A stretch of 64,000 nt of DNA, from contig CM022946.1 of NCBI GenBank assembly GCA_012931725.1, forward strand, positions 57,252,058 through 57,316,057, written 5' to 3'. Position 1 is the first letter of the stretch. Each line of letters opens with the position of its first letter. The notes under the pieces were generated by a model. The model saw only the letters and a list, made by a program, of their open reading frames with translations, ran no database searches and was not told where the DNA came from. The stretch is from Litsea cubeba (Eukaryota > Streptophyta > Magnoliopsida > Laurales > Lauraceae). Shown piece by piece: positions 23,678-36,515 of this stretch. The translations under genes were made by a program, and so were the position numbers.

Positions 23678-26600
23678 CTAACACACCTCTGGCAATGACT
23701 GCACCTCTGGTAATAACTGCGGATACTTCTCCTGAACCTGATCTCTGAGTTCCCATGTAGCTTCTCTAGGACTGTGATGCTCCCACTATACCTTGACCCA
23801 ATGAATGGTCCTAGTCCTGAGAACCTGTTCCTTTGTATCAATGATCTTCTTCGGTCTCTCCACAAATGTAACGTCTGGCTGAGCATCCAAAGGCTTGTAA
23901 TGTAGCACGTGTGAAGGGTCTGTAATGTACTTCCTCGGCATAGAGATATGAAAAACCTTGTGAACTCCTGCTAACTTTGCTGGTAGTATTAATCGGTAAG
24001 CCACTTCACCAACGTGCATATCAATCTCGAACGGTCCTATGTACCTTCGAGCCAATTTCCATTTCTGACTGAATCTCATAGTTCCTCTAGTTAGTGAGAC
24101 TTTGAGAAACACTTTATCTCCAACCTGAAACTCCAAATCTCTTCTCTTCGGGTCTGCATAGCTCTTCTATCGGTCTCTTGTAATCTTAAGTCTGTCAATA
24201 ATCTGCTTCACCTTCTCACTGGTATCACTGACTATTGAAGGTTCATGAAAACTCCGAACACCAATCTCTTCCCAACAAATCGTGGTCTTGCACTTCCGTC
24301 CATACAGTGCCTCGAACGGTCCCATCCCGATACTGGAGTGATAGCTGTTGTTGTAGGCGAACTCGCACAAAGGAAGACTCTTTCCTAGTCTTTCCCAAAA
24401 TCGAGAACACATGCTCGCAACATATCCTCCATAGTTTGATTGGTCCTCTCAGTCCGTCCATCCGTCTGAGGGTAATATGCAGTGCTGATACTCAATGTAG
24501 TTCCTAAAGCTGCTTGCAAACTAACCCAAAATCTGCCCACAAACCTCATGTCTTTATCTGAAACAATGGAATCTAGAATTCCATGCAATCGGGCGATGCT
24601 CTCAATGTACTCGTATGCCAAAACATCCATGGATCATTTCATCCTCATCAGAATGAAGTGTGCTGAATGGTGAGTCTGTCAACAATCACCCAGATACTAT
24701 CACTGTCCCTCGTGGGTGGTAATCCTGCCACGAAGTCCATAGTGATGTGCTCCCACTTCCATTCCAGTGTCTTCATGGGTTGGAGTAACCCTGGAGGTTT
24801 CTGATGCTCAACCATCACTTGTTGACACACTAGACATCTCGAGACAAATCCTGCAATGTCCTTCTTCATGTTGTTCCACCAGTAAAAACTCCTCAAGTTC
24901 TGATACATTTTGGTGCTCCCAGGGTGAATAGCATAACGAGAATGGTGTGCCTCAACCATAATCTCGTTACTCAAGTCATGAACACCCGGTATACACAATC
25001 TGTCCTGGCAATACAACACTCCATTTTGAGTTTGAACTCTGTCCTGACTGCTATGTTGTCAATCACTCTGACTAACTCTGGATCATCTCTTTGACTGTCC
25101 TTGATTCTAACCAGAATCTCTAGTTCCCAAGTATGCATGCTGGCAACCATGATTCTCTCACTCTGAGGCTGGACCTCAATGGCCAAATCTCTGAATAACT
25201 CTGTCAAAGACCACTCTTTTTGTAAACACCCGGTATTCATTGTCTTCCTACTCAGTGCATCTGCTACTACATTAGCTTTCCCGGGTTGATACTTTATCGG
25301 AAAGTCATAGTCTTTGATGTACTCCATCCATCTAGTCTACCTCATGTTCAAATCCTTCTGCCCAAACAGATACTGAAGACTCCTGCGAGCCGAGTGAACC
25401 TCGAATTTCTCTCTGTACAGGTAGTGTCTCGACTTCTTTAGTGCCATGACCACTGCTGCAAGCTCCAAATCATGGGTAGCGTGTCTCTTTTCATGTTCTT
25501 TCAGCTGTCTGGACCCGTAGGCCACTACTTTCCCTTCCTGTATGAGAACGCATCCCAGTCCAATGCCTGAAGCAACGGTAAAAATCACAAACCCTCCATT
25601 CCCTGTAGGTAAGATAAGGATAGGAGTTGTGGTCAATCTGGTCTTCAACTCCTGGAAATTCTCTGTACACTTCTCTGACCACACAAAAGGGACATCATTC
25701 CTTGGCAACTTGGTCAATGGGGCTGCTATACTGGAGAATCCCTTCACAAATCTTTTGTAATATCCTGCCAAACCCAGAAAACTCTTGATATCTGACACTG
25801 ACTTCGGACTCTGCCAACTGACTACTGCCTCAATCTTCACTAGATCTACTGCTAAACCTTCTCTAGAGATGATATGTCCAAAAAAGGACACTTGCTCAAG
25901 CCAAAAATCACACTTACTCAGCTTGGCATAGAGTTGATTCTCTCCCAGATTCTGCAATGAACTCCTCAAATGCTCTGCATGCTCATCTCTGGACCTCGAA
26001 TAGACTAGAACATCGTCTATGAATATGACTGTGAACCGATCTAAGCATGGTGCAAAGATCCTGTTCATCAAAGTCATGAATACTCCAGGTGCATTTGTCA
26101 GCCCAAATGGCTTAATCAAGAACTCATAATGTCCGTATCTGGTCCTGAAGGCTGTCTTCTGCAAATCCTGATTTTTGACTCGTATCTGATGGTAGCCTGA
26201 CCTCAAATCTATCTTCGAGAAGTATTGTGCACCCTGCAACTAATCAAATAACTCGTCTATCCTTGGTAAAGGGTGCTTGTTCTTGATCGTAACCTGATTC
26301 AGCTGCCTGTAGTCTATGCACATGCGCATCGTACCATCCTTCTTCTTCACAAACAACACCGGTGCACCCCATGGTGATACACTCAGTCTCACGAATCCCT
26401 TGTCCAAGAAATCTTGCAACTGAGCTTTCAGCTCCCTTAGCTCTGCTGGAGCGATACGGTAAGGGGCTTTTGATAATGGTGTCGTCCCTGGCACAAGCTC
26501 AATCGTGAAATCAATCTCTCGAACCGGTGGTAATCCAGGTATCTCCTCCGGAAAGACATCCGGGAACTCACACACTACTCGAATATCCTCCACCGCTTTG

Positions 26601-26958
26601 GACAATTTATCCTCCGTGATAAATGCCACATAACCCTCACATCCACTCCTAATCAATCTATCTGCCCTCAAGGCTGAAATGACTCTAGTGGACATGGGTC
26701 TCCGCTCTCCAACAATCTCCACACTGTCTGCCAACACTTGCAATCTGACTGTCTTGTTGAAGCAATCCATCACTGCTCTGTAGGTGGATAACTAATCCAT
26801 ATCCAAAATCACATCGAAGTCTTTCATCCCTAGGATGATCAAGTCTGCAGAGAGAATAAAGATCTCTACCTGCACTTTGCATGCTGGAAAATAGGACTCA
26901 CATTGGCATTACTGCTCTCGGGGTTACCATTGTTAGAGCGCAGATTACGGCCAGCCAT
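23678..26958 (-). pseudogene. chromovirus gag-pol remnant (gag start, protease end, RT, RNase H, integrase, chromodomain)
   Basis: ATG at 26956-26958 begins a short gag N-terminus that is joined to the end of the protease near 26900, so most of gag and protease is lost. RT follows (VSPWGAPVLFVKKKDG, MCIDYRQLN, FIDDVLVYSRS near 26015), then RNase H (about 25700-25330), the integrase zinc region (HHSRYAIHPG, CLVCQQ) and core (TMDFVAGLPP, IVSDKDMRF, PQTDGRTERTNQ). A chromodomain ends the reading (VERPKKIIDT, WEHHSPREATWE; stop at 23678). In-frame TAG stops where relatives have Gln lie at about 26241, 25335 and 23805. Frameshifts near 25000, 24660, 24400 and 24150 break integrase. The chromodomain places it in the chromovirus lineage, probably Tekay/Del-like. 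Confidence 0.85.
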
Positions 26959-27104
26959 CCTGAAACATAAGAAACGTTAGTCCTATGGGACTCAATCTAA
27001 CAACCAAACTATACAATCTACAAAAGCTAAGATACCAAAAAAAAAAAAAAAACAATCCTCACACGTCTTAGTTTTTACTTATTTTTAAATCTAGAAACAG
27101 TAAA

Positions 27105-27116
27105 GCTCTGATACCA
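27105..27116 (-). other. primer binding site of the chromovirus
   Basis: The minus strand reads TGGTATCAGAGC three bases after the LTR end at 27120, the tRNA-iMet type. Confidence 0.85.
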
Positions 27117-29092
27117 ACTTGTCACTCCCCCAAAATGTAAACCGGGGTTATGCGTGAGATTAGGGCTAATTAAAATTTTTCAACAATAATCAAATACAAC
27201 TTAGCCCCAATCGTATCCCAACTTGATCGAAGACCGCTGTGAGGTATAAACAATTCCTCAAATATCAATAACAAATAGCGGAAGTTTTATCATTGCAAGT
27301 GGTATCTTAAAGAAGTATAGTTTAGAGCTAAAACTGAATAACATAATTAAAGTTCAAGTTTAAAACTGTTAACAAAAGTATTATTTACAACATTAGGCCA
27401 CATCAAAACCTGGGCCTAATCAAAATGATAAAGAGATAAAAAAATGGAACTAAATAGATATATCATGAAGGCACTCATGTCCGGGGTCGATACGGATACA
27501 CAATGCCATCCGTACTATACTCTAAGGAGTCATCAGGCTGATCTCCCTGAACTTCCTCAGTCCTTTCTTCCTCGTAATAGATAGGCTCGGTACCTATGCA
27601 CCAAGAGTAGCATCATCAGACACAAAAGTCGGCATGTAATATATATAAAACATTAACAAATATGTAGAACGAATTAGAGTAGACAATATGATAGACAAGA
27701 TCAGTAGAATTGCATAGCATTCAGAAGTAAGTAATGCATAGCATTCGAATCATAAACAGACTAATAAAACATCTAACAAATAGGCAAATCACATAAGCTA
27801 ATGCAACACGGATAGTTTCACATGACCCTCCATACTCAATATGAGAGTTATGGTAGAGTGCACGGGATGAAAACCCGGCAAGCAATCAGAATGATACCCT
27901 TTAAAACAAAGTAAAACAAAACATCAAACTCCTTCAGAACGGGTATCTGATGGTGTACATCAATCTAAATATAAAAAAATCGTACTGCGCAGACGTTCAA
28001 GCCAAAGTCCTCACACGTGCCCCAAGTGTGTTGGGCATTTACAGCTGAGCGGTGTCTGACACAAGAGTCCTAAACATATCATAGTGAGGGACTAGACTTT
28101 CTTGTATGAACAAGATTTAATAATCATAGGAGAAACTACTTATCCATTGTCAAATCCAAATCATCAAACTTCTTCAAAAAATTACCATAAGTAGTTCTCG
28201 ACAGACTTTACAATCAAAGTCGTCTAGTCTCATCACTTTCATCAAACTTCAGAATGAACGGAAAAACAAAAGGGATCCTAAGTTCATCATTTAATCCCAA
28301 ACAAATAAAACAAACGAAGCTAAGGAACATGAACATTTCATGCGGAAGGTACCAAACGGTACAATTCAGAATCATAAACGATAAATAATCCAATCCTAAT
28401 TATATAGTGAATCCCGAAGCATCGTACATTTCTACTCAGTCAACGAAAGGGTTAAGGTTCAGGATACCCGGACGAACATTCTTCGTGCCTAGATTTAAAG
28501 GAAGGTATCCCGTTGTCCTAGACATGTCAAACTAAAAATCAGGCCCGCCCTTGCCATGGGCCGGGCCGGCACGGCAAGGCCCATAGTGGGGCGGGCTGGA
28601 GCGGGCCGTGCCAGCGGGCTGGCGGGCCAGTTTTTTATTTTTATTTTTATGGACTGATATAGTTACCGTAAGCGTAAGTCCGTAACGACATGGGTTTGAA
28701 TTTGATTTTCGATCAATAGACATATTAATTTTTCAATAGTTACTTTTCTAAACATTTAAACTTATACAAACATTTGACAAATGATTGAGTGGTTCAAATT
28801 AATTTATATATAGATATTTACTCACATATTACTTAAGTACTATATATGGATTTTCTTTTTCTTATCAGTATTAAAAATAAAAATTAGAACACAAGCAGGG
28901 AGAATGACAAAGATATTTAAGTGGTTCGGTCAAACTCGACCTACTCCACTGAGAAGAGAGAACCATTTGGATCTTAACTTCTTGAAGGTTTCTAAATAGG
29001 ATTACATTCAAAACCTTACAATCTTTTTAGAAAATAAAAATAAAAAAAGAATGAACAACTTATAAATCACAATGAAGAAAAAAAGTAAAAAA

Positions 29093-31150
29093 TCAGATTT
29101 GTAGTCCACTAATGTATTCTGCTGGATCAAAATCTTCCATTAATGATGTTAACTCTTGCTTCCTCTTATCTGCCAAGTACCAGTCTTGTAGGCAAACACA
29201 ACACTCCACCGTTTCTTCAGTGAGATTTGTTCTTTTGTCATCTACTACACGTCCACCTGCACTAAAAGCCTGTTCTGATGCTACAGAAGACATAGGAATA
29301 GTCAATAGATCACGAGCCATGGCTGCCAACACCGGATAAATGCTTTCTTGTTGCTTCCACCAGGCTAAAAGGTCAAAGTTAGATGCATCCTGCATCCTAA
29401 TTACACCTACGTCAAGATACGATGATAACTCCATCACAGTGTTGTTACTTGAGCTTGAGCTGGATGCCATGCCCATGGACAGGGAAGAATACCACACATC
29501 CCACTCACCAACACCTGTCTGTTGGACTTCTGAATTGCCCATACTAAGCCCAGCTGTATTTGCTCACAATAAAATTGAAAAAGTGCTTGTAAATTTGCCC
29601 TTATAATTGAAAAAACATTTAAATCTATATAATTCATATTTTTATTTATTCCATCAATAAAAAATTGTACACCACTTAATTTTAACCTAGGATCAAATAC
29701 AGCAGCTAAAGAAAATGTCATTGGAGCCTCTTTCCAATATTTATTAAATTTTTCTTCCATATTTCTAATAGTGCTACCTAGTAAAAAATGATCTCTAAAT
29801 CTACTGAATTGTAAAGTAATTTTAAAAAGTTTCATTAAAGCTTCATTAGATGTGGGATAATATATCCCGGAAAAAATAATGTTGAAGTATAAAAAGGTTC
29901 TAATAAATCTCTTATATGGGCACATAACTCCCAATGTTCATCACTAATCATTAATTCTTGTGCATGAAAAGCACAAAATTCATTCAAAACAGTTTTTTCT
30001 AGAAAGTGCCTTGTTTAACAAATCATACATAGAATTCCATCTATGTTCTACTTCTTTAGGCATTTTAATAGCTGATACGCCTTGCCTCGCACATATTTGG
30101 GCATACAATTGTCTTCTTTGTGCGGAGCAAAAAACAAATCTAGCAATGTCTTTAATAACATCTGTATAACTTATAATATGCTTTAAACCAACCTTTGCAA
30201 TAAGATTTAAGATGTGACATACACATCTATTTTGAAAGATAGAATTATCTATCAAAGTTGCAAGTGGCATCTGCATTCTCATTAATTCAATAGCCACTGT
30301 ATTATTACTAGCATTATCTAAAGTTACAGATAAAACTTTTTCCTTAATATTATATTCATCTAATTTTTCCAAAATTAATGTACTTATCCTAGTTCCATTG
30401 TGTGGCCATTCAAGAGTGCTAAAACTAAGTATACGTTTATTCATAATCCATTTTGCATCTATATTATGTGCAGTAATACAAAGATAACTATCACCCCCTT
30501 TAGAAGTCCACATATCTGTGGTTATGGATATTCTACTAGGAATTTCTGCAAAATAGCTTTTTATATTTATTTTCTCTTCCTGCCAGAGTCTAATAGCATC
30601 ATTTCTGGCTGTATTTCTTGAAATACTGTGACATTATGGTTGACAGTATTGCTGGACCCATTGTTCAAAAAACTCATTTTCAACAAAAGCAAATGGTAAT
30701 TCGGATAAAACAATCATTTTAACAAGACCTTGTCTAGCACTTTTAGCATTAAAAGAAAAAAACCCCAAACTGCTACTACTACTACCACCACCAATAGTAG
30801 AAATTTATGTCTGTGAACCAGGCCCCCCTGTCCCTGCATTCTCTGGCTAATGCTTTTATAAACATGTTTTCCTATGTCTTGACAAATGGCCGGTACCCTC
30901 TTTTGACTGGGCACTATAAATCTTACCACACAATTTGCATTTTAACCTTTTCAACATTCTTTCCATTTTCAATAACATCATACCTTGTATATATATCCCA
31001 AACTGCTGAGGTTCTACTCCTCTTGTTTGGTTTTTGGGAACTCTGAGGAAAGGGGGGTGGTAAATCACCTACTTAATCCTGTAATTCAATAAAATCTTCT
31101 TCTACCTCTAAATTAACAGAAGAAGCTTCTGTGGAAAATCTTCTAGCCAT
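29093..31150 (-). pseudogene. hAT transposase (RICESLEEPER/BED-finger type), frameshifted
   Basis: ATG at 31148-31150 (MARRFSTEASSVNLEVEED). The frame stops early near 31074 and is continued by shifts at about 31065-30930. The BED finger is visible (CKLCGKIYS ... HLSRHRKTC, near 30890). The central RNase-H-like part 30513-29980 has WPHNGTRIS, SVTLDNASNN and CVCHILNLIAK. Then come MEEKFNKYWKEAP and AAVFDPRLKL (29934-29600). The end 29542-29093 is the dimerisation domain (LLTIPMSSVASEQAFSAGGR, DKRTNLTEETVE), stop at 29093. Small indels rather than large losses have broken it. Confidence 0.82.
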
Positions 31151-31834
31151 ATTTCAAAAGAATAAATTTATAAATAATAACAGTAATATGCTTATAGCCT
31201 TCTTTTGGGATAATTTATTATAAGAAAGGGGAGAAAATGAGAGTTAATATAATATAATATAAACTTATATATATAGAATCTCAAATCTAAATATTATAAA
31301 TACATCTAAATCTTTGAAGGCCCCTTTAATCTTGTCTCTTGATGACTTGATCTTTGGTCCTCCAAAAACTTCTTAGAGAGAGTGAAAGAGTTGAATGCTT
31401 TGAGAGAGAGTTAGAGATTAGAGAGTTGTGTAAATTGGTGAGAAATGAGTGTGTAATTGGTGAGAAATGAGAATGGGAGGGTTAGGGTATTTATAGACTT
31501 AGTATAATGAAAAATGACACAAAATACCCCTTATATGACCGTTTTATAGCTGTTGGGGGGGGGGGGGTAAAATGGTATTTTTAAAAAAAATAGTCATTTT
31601 TTTGCTGTTGGGCGGGCCTGGCGGGCCTGTGCCAGCGGGCTGCGGGTTGGCGGCTGCGGCCTACTGGCGGGCCTGGTGAGCCGCAAGGGCTGGCCCACTA
31701 GGCTGGCGGGCCTGGTGGACCGTGCCAAATGGGCCAGCGCAGCTCGGCCCAGCACGGCCCGCGTCATGGGCCGTGCCGTTGACCGGGCCGTGCCGTGCCA
31801 CGTGCCGTTGACTGGCGGGCCGGGCCGTGCCGGG

Positions 31835-32433
31835 TAGGGATGGCAATGGGTCGGATCGGAGGTGGATATTGTCATATCCGCCTCCATATCCAAATCCAAT
31901 TCTCCGTCTCCATATCCGCTCCGATCTCCAAACGGATATCGGATATCCAAACGGAGAATCGGATATCCAAATCATTAAAAAAATATTAAAAAGGCAATAC
32001 AATTCTAAATATAATTTAAGCATTAAAAACATTAAAAAGACGATACAATTCAAAATATATCCAAAAATAAACTTCCAAAATAAAGTCATTCAAGTTTCAA
32101 CACACTTACACAAGTCATACAAATCCCAATTATTGATGTGTTCTCTGTAATATATTGATATATATATATGGTGTAATATATATAATATTATATAAGATAA
32201 GGAGGAAAACTGCAATTAAGGGTTAAACGGATATCCAAACGGGTCGGATACTGTTCGGATATCCAAACGGATATTCGGATCGGATATCTCCATATCTGCC
32301 TCCGATCCGATCTCCGATTTTTTTTCAAAATCCATATCCGAATCCGACCCGATCTCCGAAAAAATCTCTGAAATCCATATCCAAACGGAGCGGGTATCGG
32401 ATCGGATCGGACCGGACGGAATTTCCATCCCTA
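31835..32433. mobile_element. hAT-like MITE nested in the hAT element (599 bp)
   Basis: The left end TAGGGATGGCAATGGG and the right end in reverse complement, TAGGGATGGAAATTCC, form short inverted termini. The 8-bp TSD GTGCCGGG is perfect (31827-31834 and 32434-32441). Inside, GGATATCC- and GGATCGGAT-type subterminal repeats flank an AT-rich, non-coding core. It is the youngest layer of the nest by position. Confidence 0.9.
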
Positions 32434-34025
32434 GTGCCGGGCCGGGCCGGCACGGCCCACTTGACATGCCTACATTGTCCCGTACCGTTCAAGATTGAGT
32501 TAGAATGGATTCCGATGTAACCGGAATAACCATGAGGAACGTTGGCTCAAAACATCCTCATATATAGTCAAATTAGTCCAAAATGGGTAGCCAATGTTCC
32601 AATTCAGTCATAATCAAAATGGGTGAAAAAGTCCCTTCAAAAAGGAAATTCTCAGTTAAGCAGGTTGACCTCCTTCATGGTCGGTCTACCCCAGTTGTAA
32701 GTGAAATGTGCATGAACAGTAAAATGGTCAGGTTTCAGAGAACCTGACCCTGTGTGTTCGGTCGACCGAAACCCCTGGTCGGTCGACCGAGTACACTGCG
32801 GTTACAGAACACAAGTTTTGTAACTGTAGTGAACATGGGTTTATTCCATCCCATTCTTCTTGAACCTGATATACAACCACATTATGCATATAACAAGTCC
32901 ATTCTAATTCCAATCATCCATCTAATCAAATCATCAACATCCTAGTCCAATTCATTAAGTAAATAAACCCATTTATCATGTTTTAAAAATTCAAAATCAA
33001 TAAATGAGCAAAAGACATCTAAACCATCAAATTTGTGTACAATTCAAGAGAAGACACACATATCCAACATAATATGTATGTTAACTTGCCTTAGATGAGG
33101 AGCTAAGAGAAAATCAAGGAAGAAATCAAGTGGAAATCCTCTTTGAGCTCAAACTTGTGTGAAAAGCTCTCAATCCCAAAACCAACTACAAAAATGGATG
33201 CAAATGGATTGGGTGAGCTTCTCTATACCATTTTTAATGCAAAGGAAGAAGGTTCATTATGCCTATAAGTCTTGAGAGCCTACCTTAGAGTTGTGAGTGG
33301 ATGAAAAGCTTAGAAAAGGGGATATTAGAGAACTTGGAAGCTTGGGGAAGATGTTTGGAACCTTCGCCGGTGACAACAGAGCTCCGGGAGGTGTCGGCAG
33401 TGTGGAGGCTGAGATAGTGGCTGGGTGCTGGAGTTGGAACAGTGAATGAAGAAGGGGATATAAGAGATGGGTGATGAGTCTTTATATTAGGTTAAGATAA
33501 ATGAATAATATGGGTTTGGTCCTTAATGATTATTTGGGCCTCTTCTATGCGTCGAATCGAAACATGATAGAAGGCTAATGTTCGTGAAATGACGAGACCT
33601 ACCCGATGCACCCAACTTGCCAAAAACTCATTATCTTATAAAACCCCTGAAAACTTCCCAAATTACAAACTACCCCCTACTGTACCCAAACGATCTCGGA
33701 CTCGCTCGAGACTTCACACGCGTGATCCATACGATAAACCCGACTCGCTAAGACTCTAAGCAAACTTACTAACTAATCAAGCAACTAATTATAATTAACG
33801 ATGGGTTAAGGGACAGGATGTTACACTCTACAGAATTATGAGAATTCCATTCTCTTTCTCTCTGGGGTCTTTGAATTTTGAATTATGGTGATTCTGTGAT
33901 CGGCCTTTCTTTTGTGGATCAACGTACTATCACTTGCATGCCAATGGATTTAAGGAATCAATTTTGAATATATTCTGATCTCTAATTGATCTTTTATGGA
34001 TGAATGGTTGATTGAATTGTTGTAG

Positions 34026-34348
34026 TGGATCGGGATCAGGACGGGATTGCCCCTGCCATCAGGATGGGAGGTGTTATTGCAGCTGGAGGTGTATGTATTA
34101 GTGGAGGATTATGGGCATTACTGGATCCACTGCCACCGACACTGCCGGTGGGGGTACGAGAGGATCCACCGGGTCCACCATGAGTTCACGGCGCCAATCG
34201 GGTTTGCGGCGCCATATGCGCATTGGGCGGAGGTGCTGATCCTCAGGCTCCCGTCGCTCGTTGGGCCGGTGCTGGTCCCTGGGCACATGATCACATTCTG
34301 GCTGTGGATGGTCCTAAGGCAGATGGAGGCCATCGAGACGCACAGTGG
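34026..34348 (+). CDS. SMO1: sterol 4-alpha-methyl oxidase (methylsterol monooxygenase 1), exon 2
   Basis: The acceptor TTGTTGTAG ends at 34025; the donor GG|GTATGT is at 34348/34349. The frame continues exon 1 exactly (phase 0) as WIGIRTGLPLPSGWEVLL. It holds the first His box (HCHRH, spacing HX3H kept) and the second (HRVHH), then EFTAPIGFAAPYAHWAEVL, GHMITFWLWM and RQMEAIETHSG. No stops or frameshifts. The third box (usually HDYHH) lies in the next exon, which I could not find up to 64000. Intron 1 is 13.1 kb, almost all of it a retrotransposon nest. The exon ends after two bases of a codon, so exon 3 must start with its third base. Confidence 0.88.
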
Positions 34349-34585
34349 GTATGTTATCTGTTGATCCATTGCTGATTGATCTATTTTGGCTGTAATTTTG
34401 TTCATTGGCTTTATGGAAAGTAGAAGTTGTTTGATTTATTTGTTTGTTCCTACTATGCGTTTTGGGCAATCAGATGTTGTTTGAATGAGGTGTTAGATCA
34501 GAGCATAGTTATCAGCTAGTTCACAATTCAAATGATTCGGTTGGCAATTCATAATGATGTGAAAATTGGAATTCAATAGCGTAGG

Positions 34586-36510
34586 TGTTGGATTAAATGG
34601 GTGTGACCCACATGACCATAAGCCCATTAAGGATCTTTAATCATGCCCACTTGTCTGCACATTCAAGACCTTGTTATTTTGAGCTCACTTGCTAACAAAC
34701 TAATAATGGGCTGAGTTCTATAAAAGGACCCTTTAGGTAACTCCTTTGGTCAAATATAGTTTCTTGGCCTCCATCACTAAGCAAGAAAGAATAGCAAAGG
34801 CAAAGGAGTTGTAAACCACAATTGATTTTCAAGCCTTTGGAGCTTCTGTCACTTCAAAGAAAAAGCTATGGAGTAAGGTAAGCTCCTCCACATTCTCAGA
34901 TTATTCATGTTTACTTTACTGTGTCATTTGGATTAGACCTAAGGAGATCCTCACGTGGATTGAGGGATCTTAGAGAGTCTGATGTGTGCACAAACATGCA
35001 CTAGACTTAATATCAATTTTGCAGTTGGCATGTTTAGTAGATATCAAAGTGGCCCAGGATTGATGTATTGGGTAGGAGTTAAGAAAGTCTTGTGATATCT
35101 TAGTGGCACTAGGAATTACAGGCTCTCATACAGAAAATCCGATCAATTAGAAGTGATCGGTTATTCAGACTCAGGTTTCACTAGATGCCTCGATACAAGA
35201 AATTCGACTTTAGGACATATTTTCTTGTTAGCCGGTGGGGCAGTATCATGGAAAAGTGTGAAACAGACCCTAGTGACTCCATCCACATTAGATGCCGAAT
35301 ATGTGGTATGTTTTGAAGCAACAGGTCATGCATTATGGATGCGAGATTTTATCACAGGTTTACAAATTATCTATACAATTTCTAAACTTCTTAAAATCTT
35401 TTGCGATAATGATGCAGCAAGAAGATTTGCTCAAAATGACAAAGTTTCTAGTAAATCAAAGTTTTTGGAAGTTAAGTACTTTGTATTAAAGGAAAAGGTA
35501 CGAGATCGATTGGTGTCTATTGTTGGAGTTCCAACGAGCCAAATGATAGTGGATCCGTTAACGAAGGCATTGGCACCAAAGGGTTATAGAGAGCATGTTA
35601 GAAATATAGGCCTTACTGATTTGCCTTATTATTGAGGACATCATTACAGTAATGATTTCGTAATTCTTATTTTATCAAATATTCACATGTATTAAGGTGA
35701 ATAAAATAAGAATATTAAAGAGAATGATATTATCGTACCCAATTAAATAGGACGGCCAATGAAAATGTCCTATTTTATCCTTATCAAGAACTTGGTTAGG
35801 TTGAGGAGTTGGTGGAGTAATTATGGAAGGGAGCATGTCATTAAAGACATGTAACCGCTATGGTTCACATTGGTAAACCAATTTATTCACAGTATTAAGG
35901 CTCAGCATAAGAGACACGTTAACAATTATTTTAAAGTCGATGCGCATCGGTTAAGGTCGTTTTATCATTTTTCAAAGTACTATTTGAAAATGAATTTTCT
36001 TAAATTAAAATTTTGGATTTTATTTCCATGGTGACATGGGCCAAGTGGGAGAATGTTGGATTAAATTGGTGTGGCCCACATGACCACAAGTCCATTAAGG
36101 ATCTTTAATCATACCCACTTGTCTACACATTTAAGAGACCTAGTTATTTTGAGCTCACTTGCCAACAAACTAATAATGGGCTGAGATTAAAGGGTTAGGT
36201 GATAGTTGAGGGTTAATGATTCTTTGATGAGTTGGAATCTTCTATAAAAGGACCCCTTAGGTAACTCCTTTGGTCAATAGTTTCTTGGCCTCCATCACTA
36301 AGTAAGAAAGAATAGCAGAGGAAAAGGAGTTGTAAACCCCACGTGAGTTTCAAGCCTCTGTCATTTCAAGGAGCTTCTGTCACTTCAAAGAAAGAGCTAT
36401 GGGATCAGGTAAGCTCCTCCCCATTCTCAGATTATTCATTATTACTTACTGTGTTATTTGAATTAGACCCAAGGAGACCCTCCTGTGGATTGAGGGATCT
36501 TAAGCTAACA
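34586..36510 (+). mobile_element. Ty1/copia retrotransposon, internally deleted
   Basis: The 5' LTR 34586-34972 (its last part deleted) and the 3' LTR 36054-36510 share TGTTGGATTAAAT starts, a TCTATAAAAGGA box and most of their sequence. The 5' copy also lacks a ~55-bp block. The 3' LTR ends TAACA and is preceded by the purine tract AAGTGGGAGAA. A perfect 5-bp TSD GTAGG flanks the element (34581-34585, 36511-36515). Only the RNase H end of pol remains. It lies in the presumed SMO1 intron 2, in sense orientation. Confidence 0.9.
34990..35635 (+). pseudogene. Ty1/copia pol, RT end plus RNase H only
   Basis: It opens within the end of RT (TRLNINFAVGMFSRYQSGPG), has a TGA stop near 35093, then reads through RNase H: VIGYSDSGFTRCLDTRNST, AVSWKSVKQTLV, TLDAEYVVCFEATGHALW, IFCDNDAARRFAQND and DPLTKALAPKGYREHV, stop at 35633-35635. 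Gag, protease, integrase and most of RT are absent, so it is not functional. Confidence 0.88.
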
Positions 36511-36515
36511 GTAGG

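Larger units (their letters stand above)
28519..32472 (-). mobile_element. autonomous-type hAT element nested in the chromovirus LTR
   Basis: The ends are inverted: TAGACATGTCAA on the left and, in reverse complement, TAGGCATGTCAA on the right. The 8-bp flanks CGTTGTCC (28511-28518) and CATTGTCC (32473-32480) match at 7 of 8 bases, and the other LTR shows the unoccupied site. Both ends carry GC-rich GGGCCGGGCCGGCACGGCC-type subterminal repeats. The interior carries a BED/hAT transposase pseudogene on the minus strand. Eight-bp duplications and these termini are typical of hAT. Confidence 0.9.
20915..33825 (-). mobile_element. Ty3/gypsy chromovirus in SMO1 intron 1, with nested insertions
   Basis: Two LTRs of one family bound the element: 20915-23641 (3' LTR on the minus strand) and 27120-33825 (5' LTR, interrupted by a hAT). 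PBS and purine tract are in the right places. The flanks CTTTA (20910-20914) and CTCTA (33826-33830) match at 4 of 5 bases and fit an aged TSD. The insertion point is 11 bp downstream of the exon 1/intron junction of SMO1, and the element is antisense to the gene. Most of gag and the start of protease are deleted, so the element is non-autonomous as well as mutated. Confidence 0.9.
27120..33825 (-). repeat. 5' LTR of the chromovirus, split by a hAT insertion
   Basis: LTR segments 27120-28518 and 32473-33825 match the other LTR in order. The break point corresponds to a single site in the uninterrupted LTR near 22307-22315 (TCGTTGTCCCG). Removing the insert and one TSD copy gives about 2744 bp. 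Confidence 0.9.
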
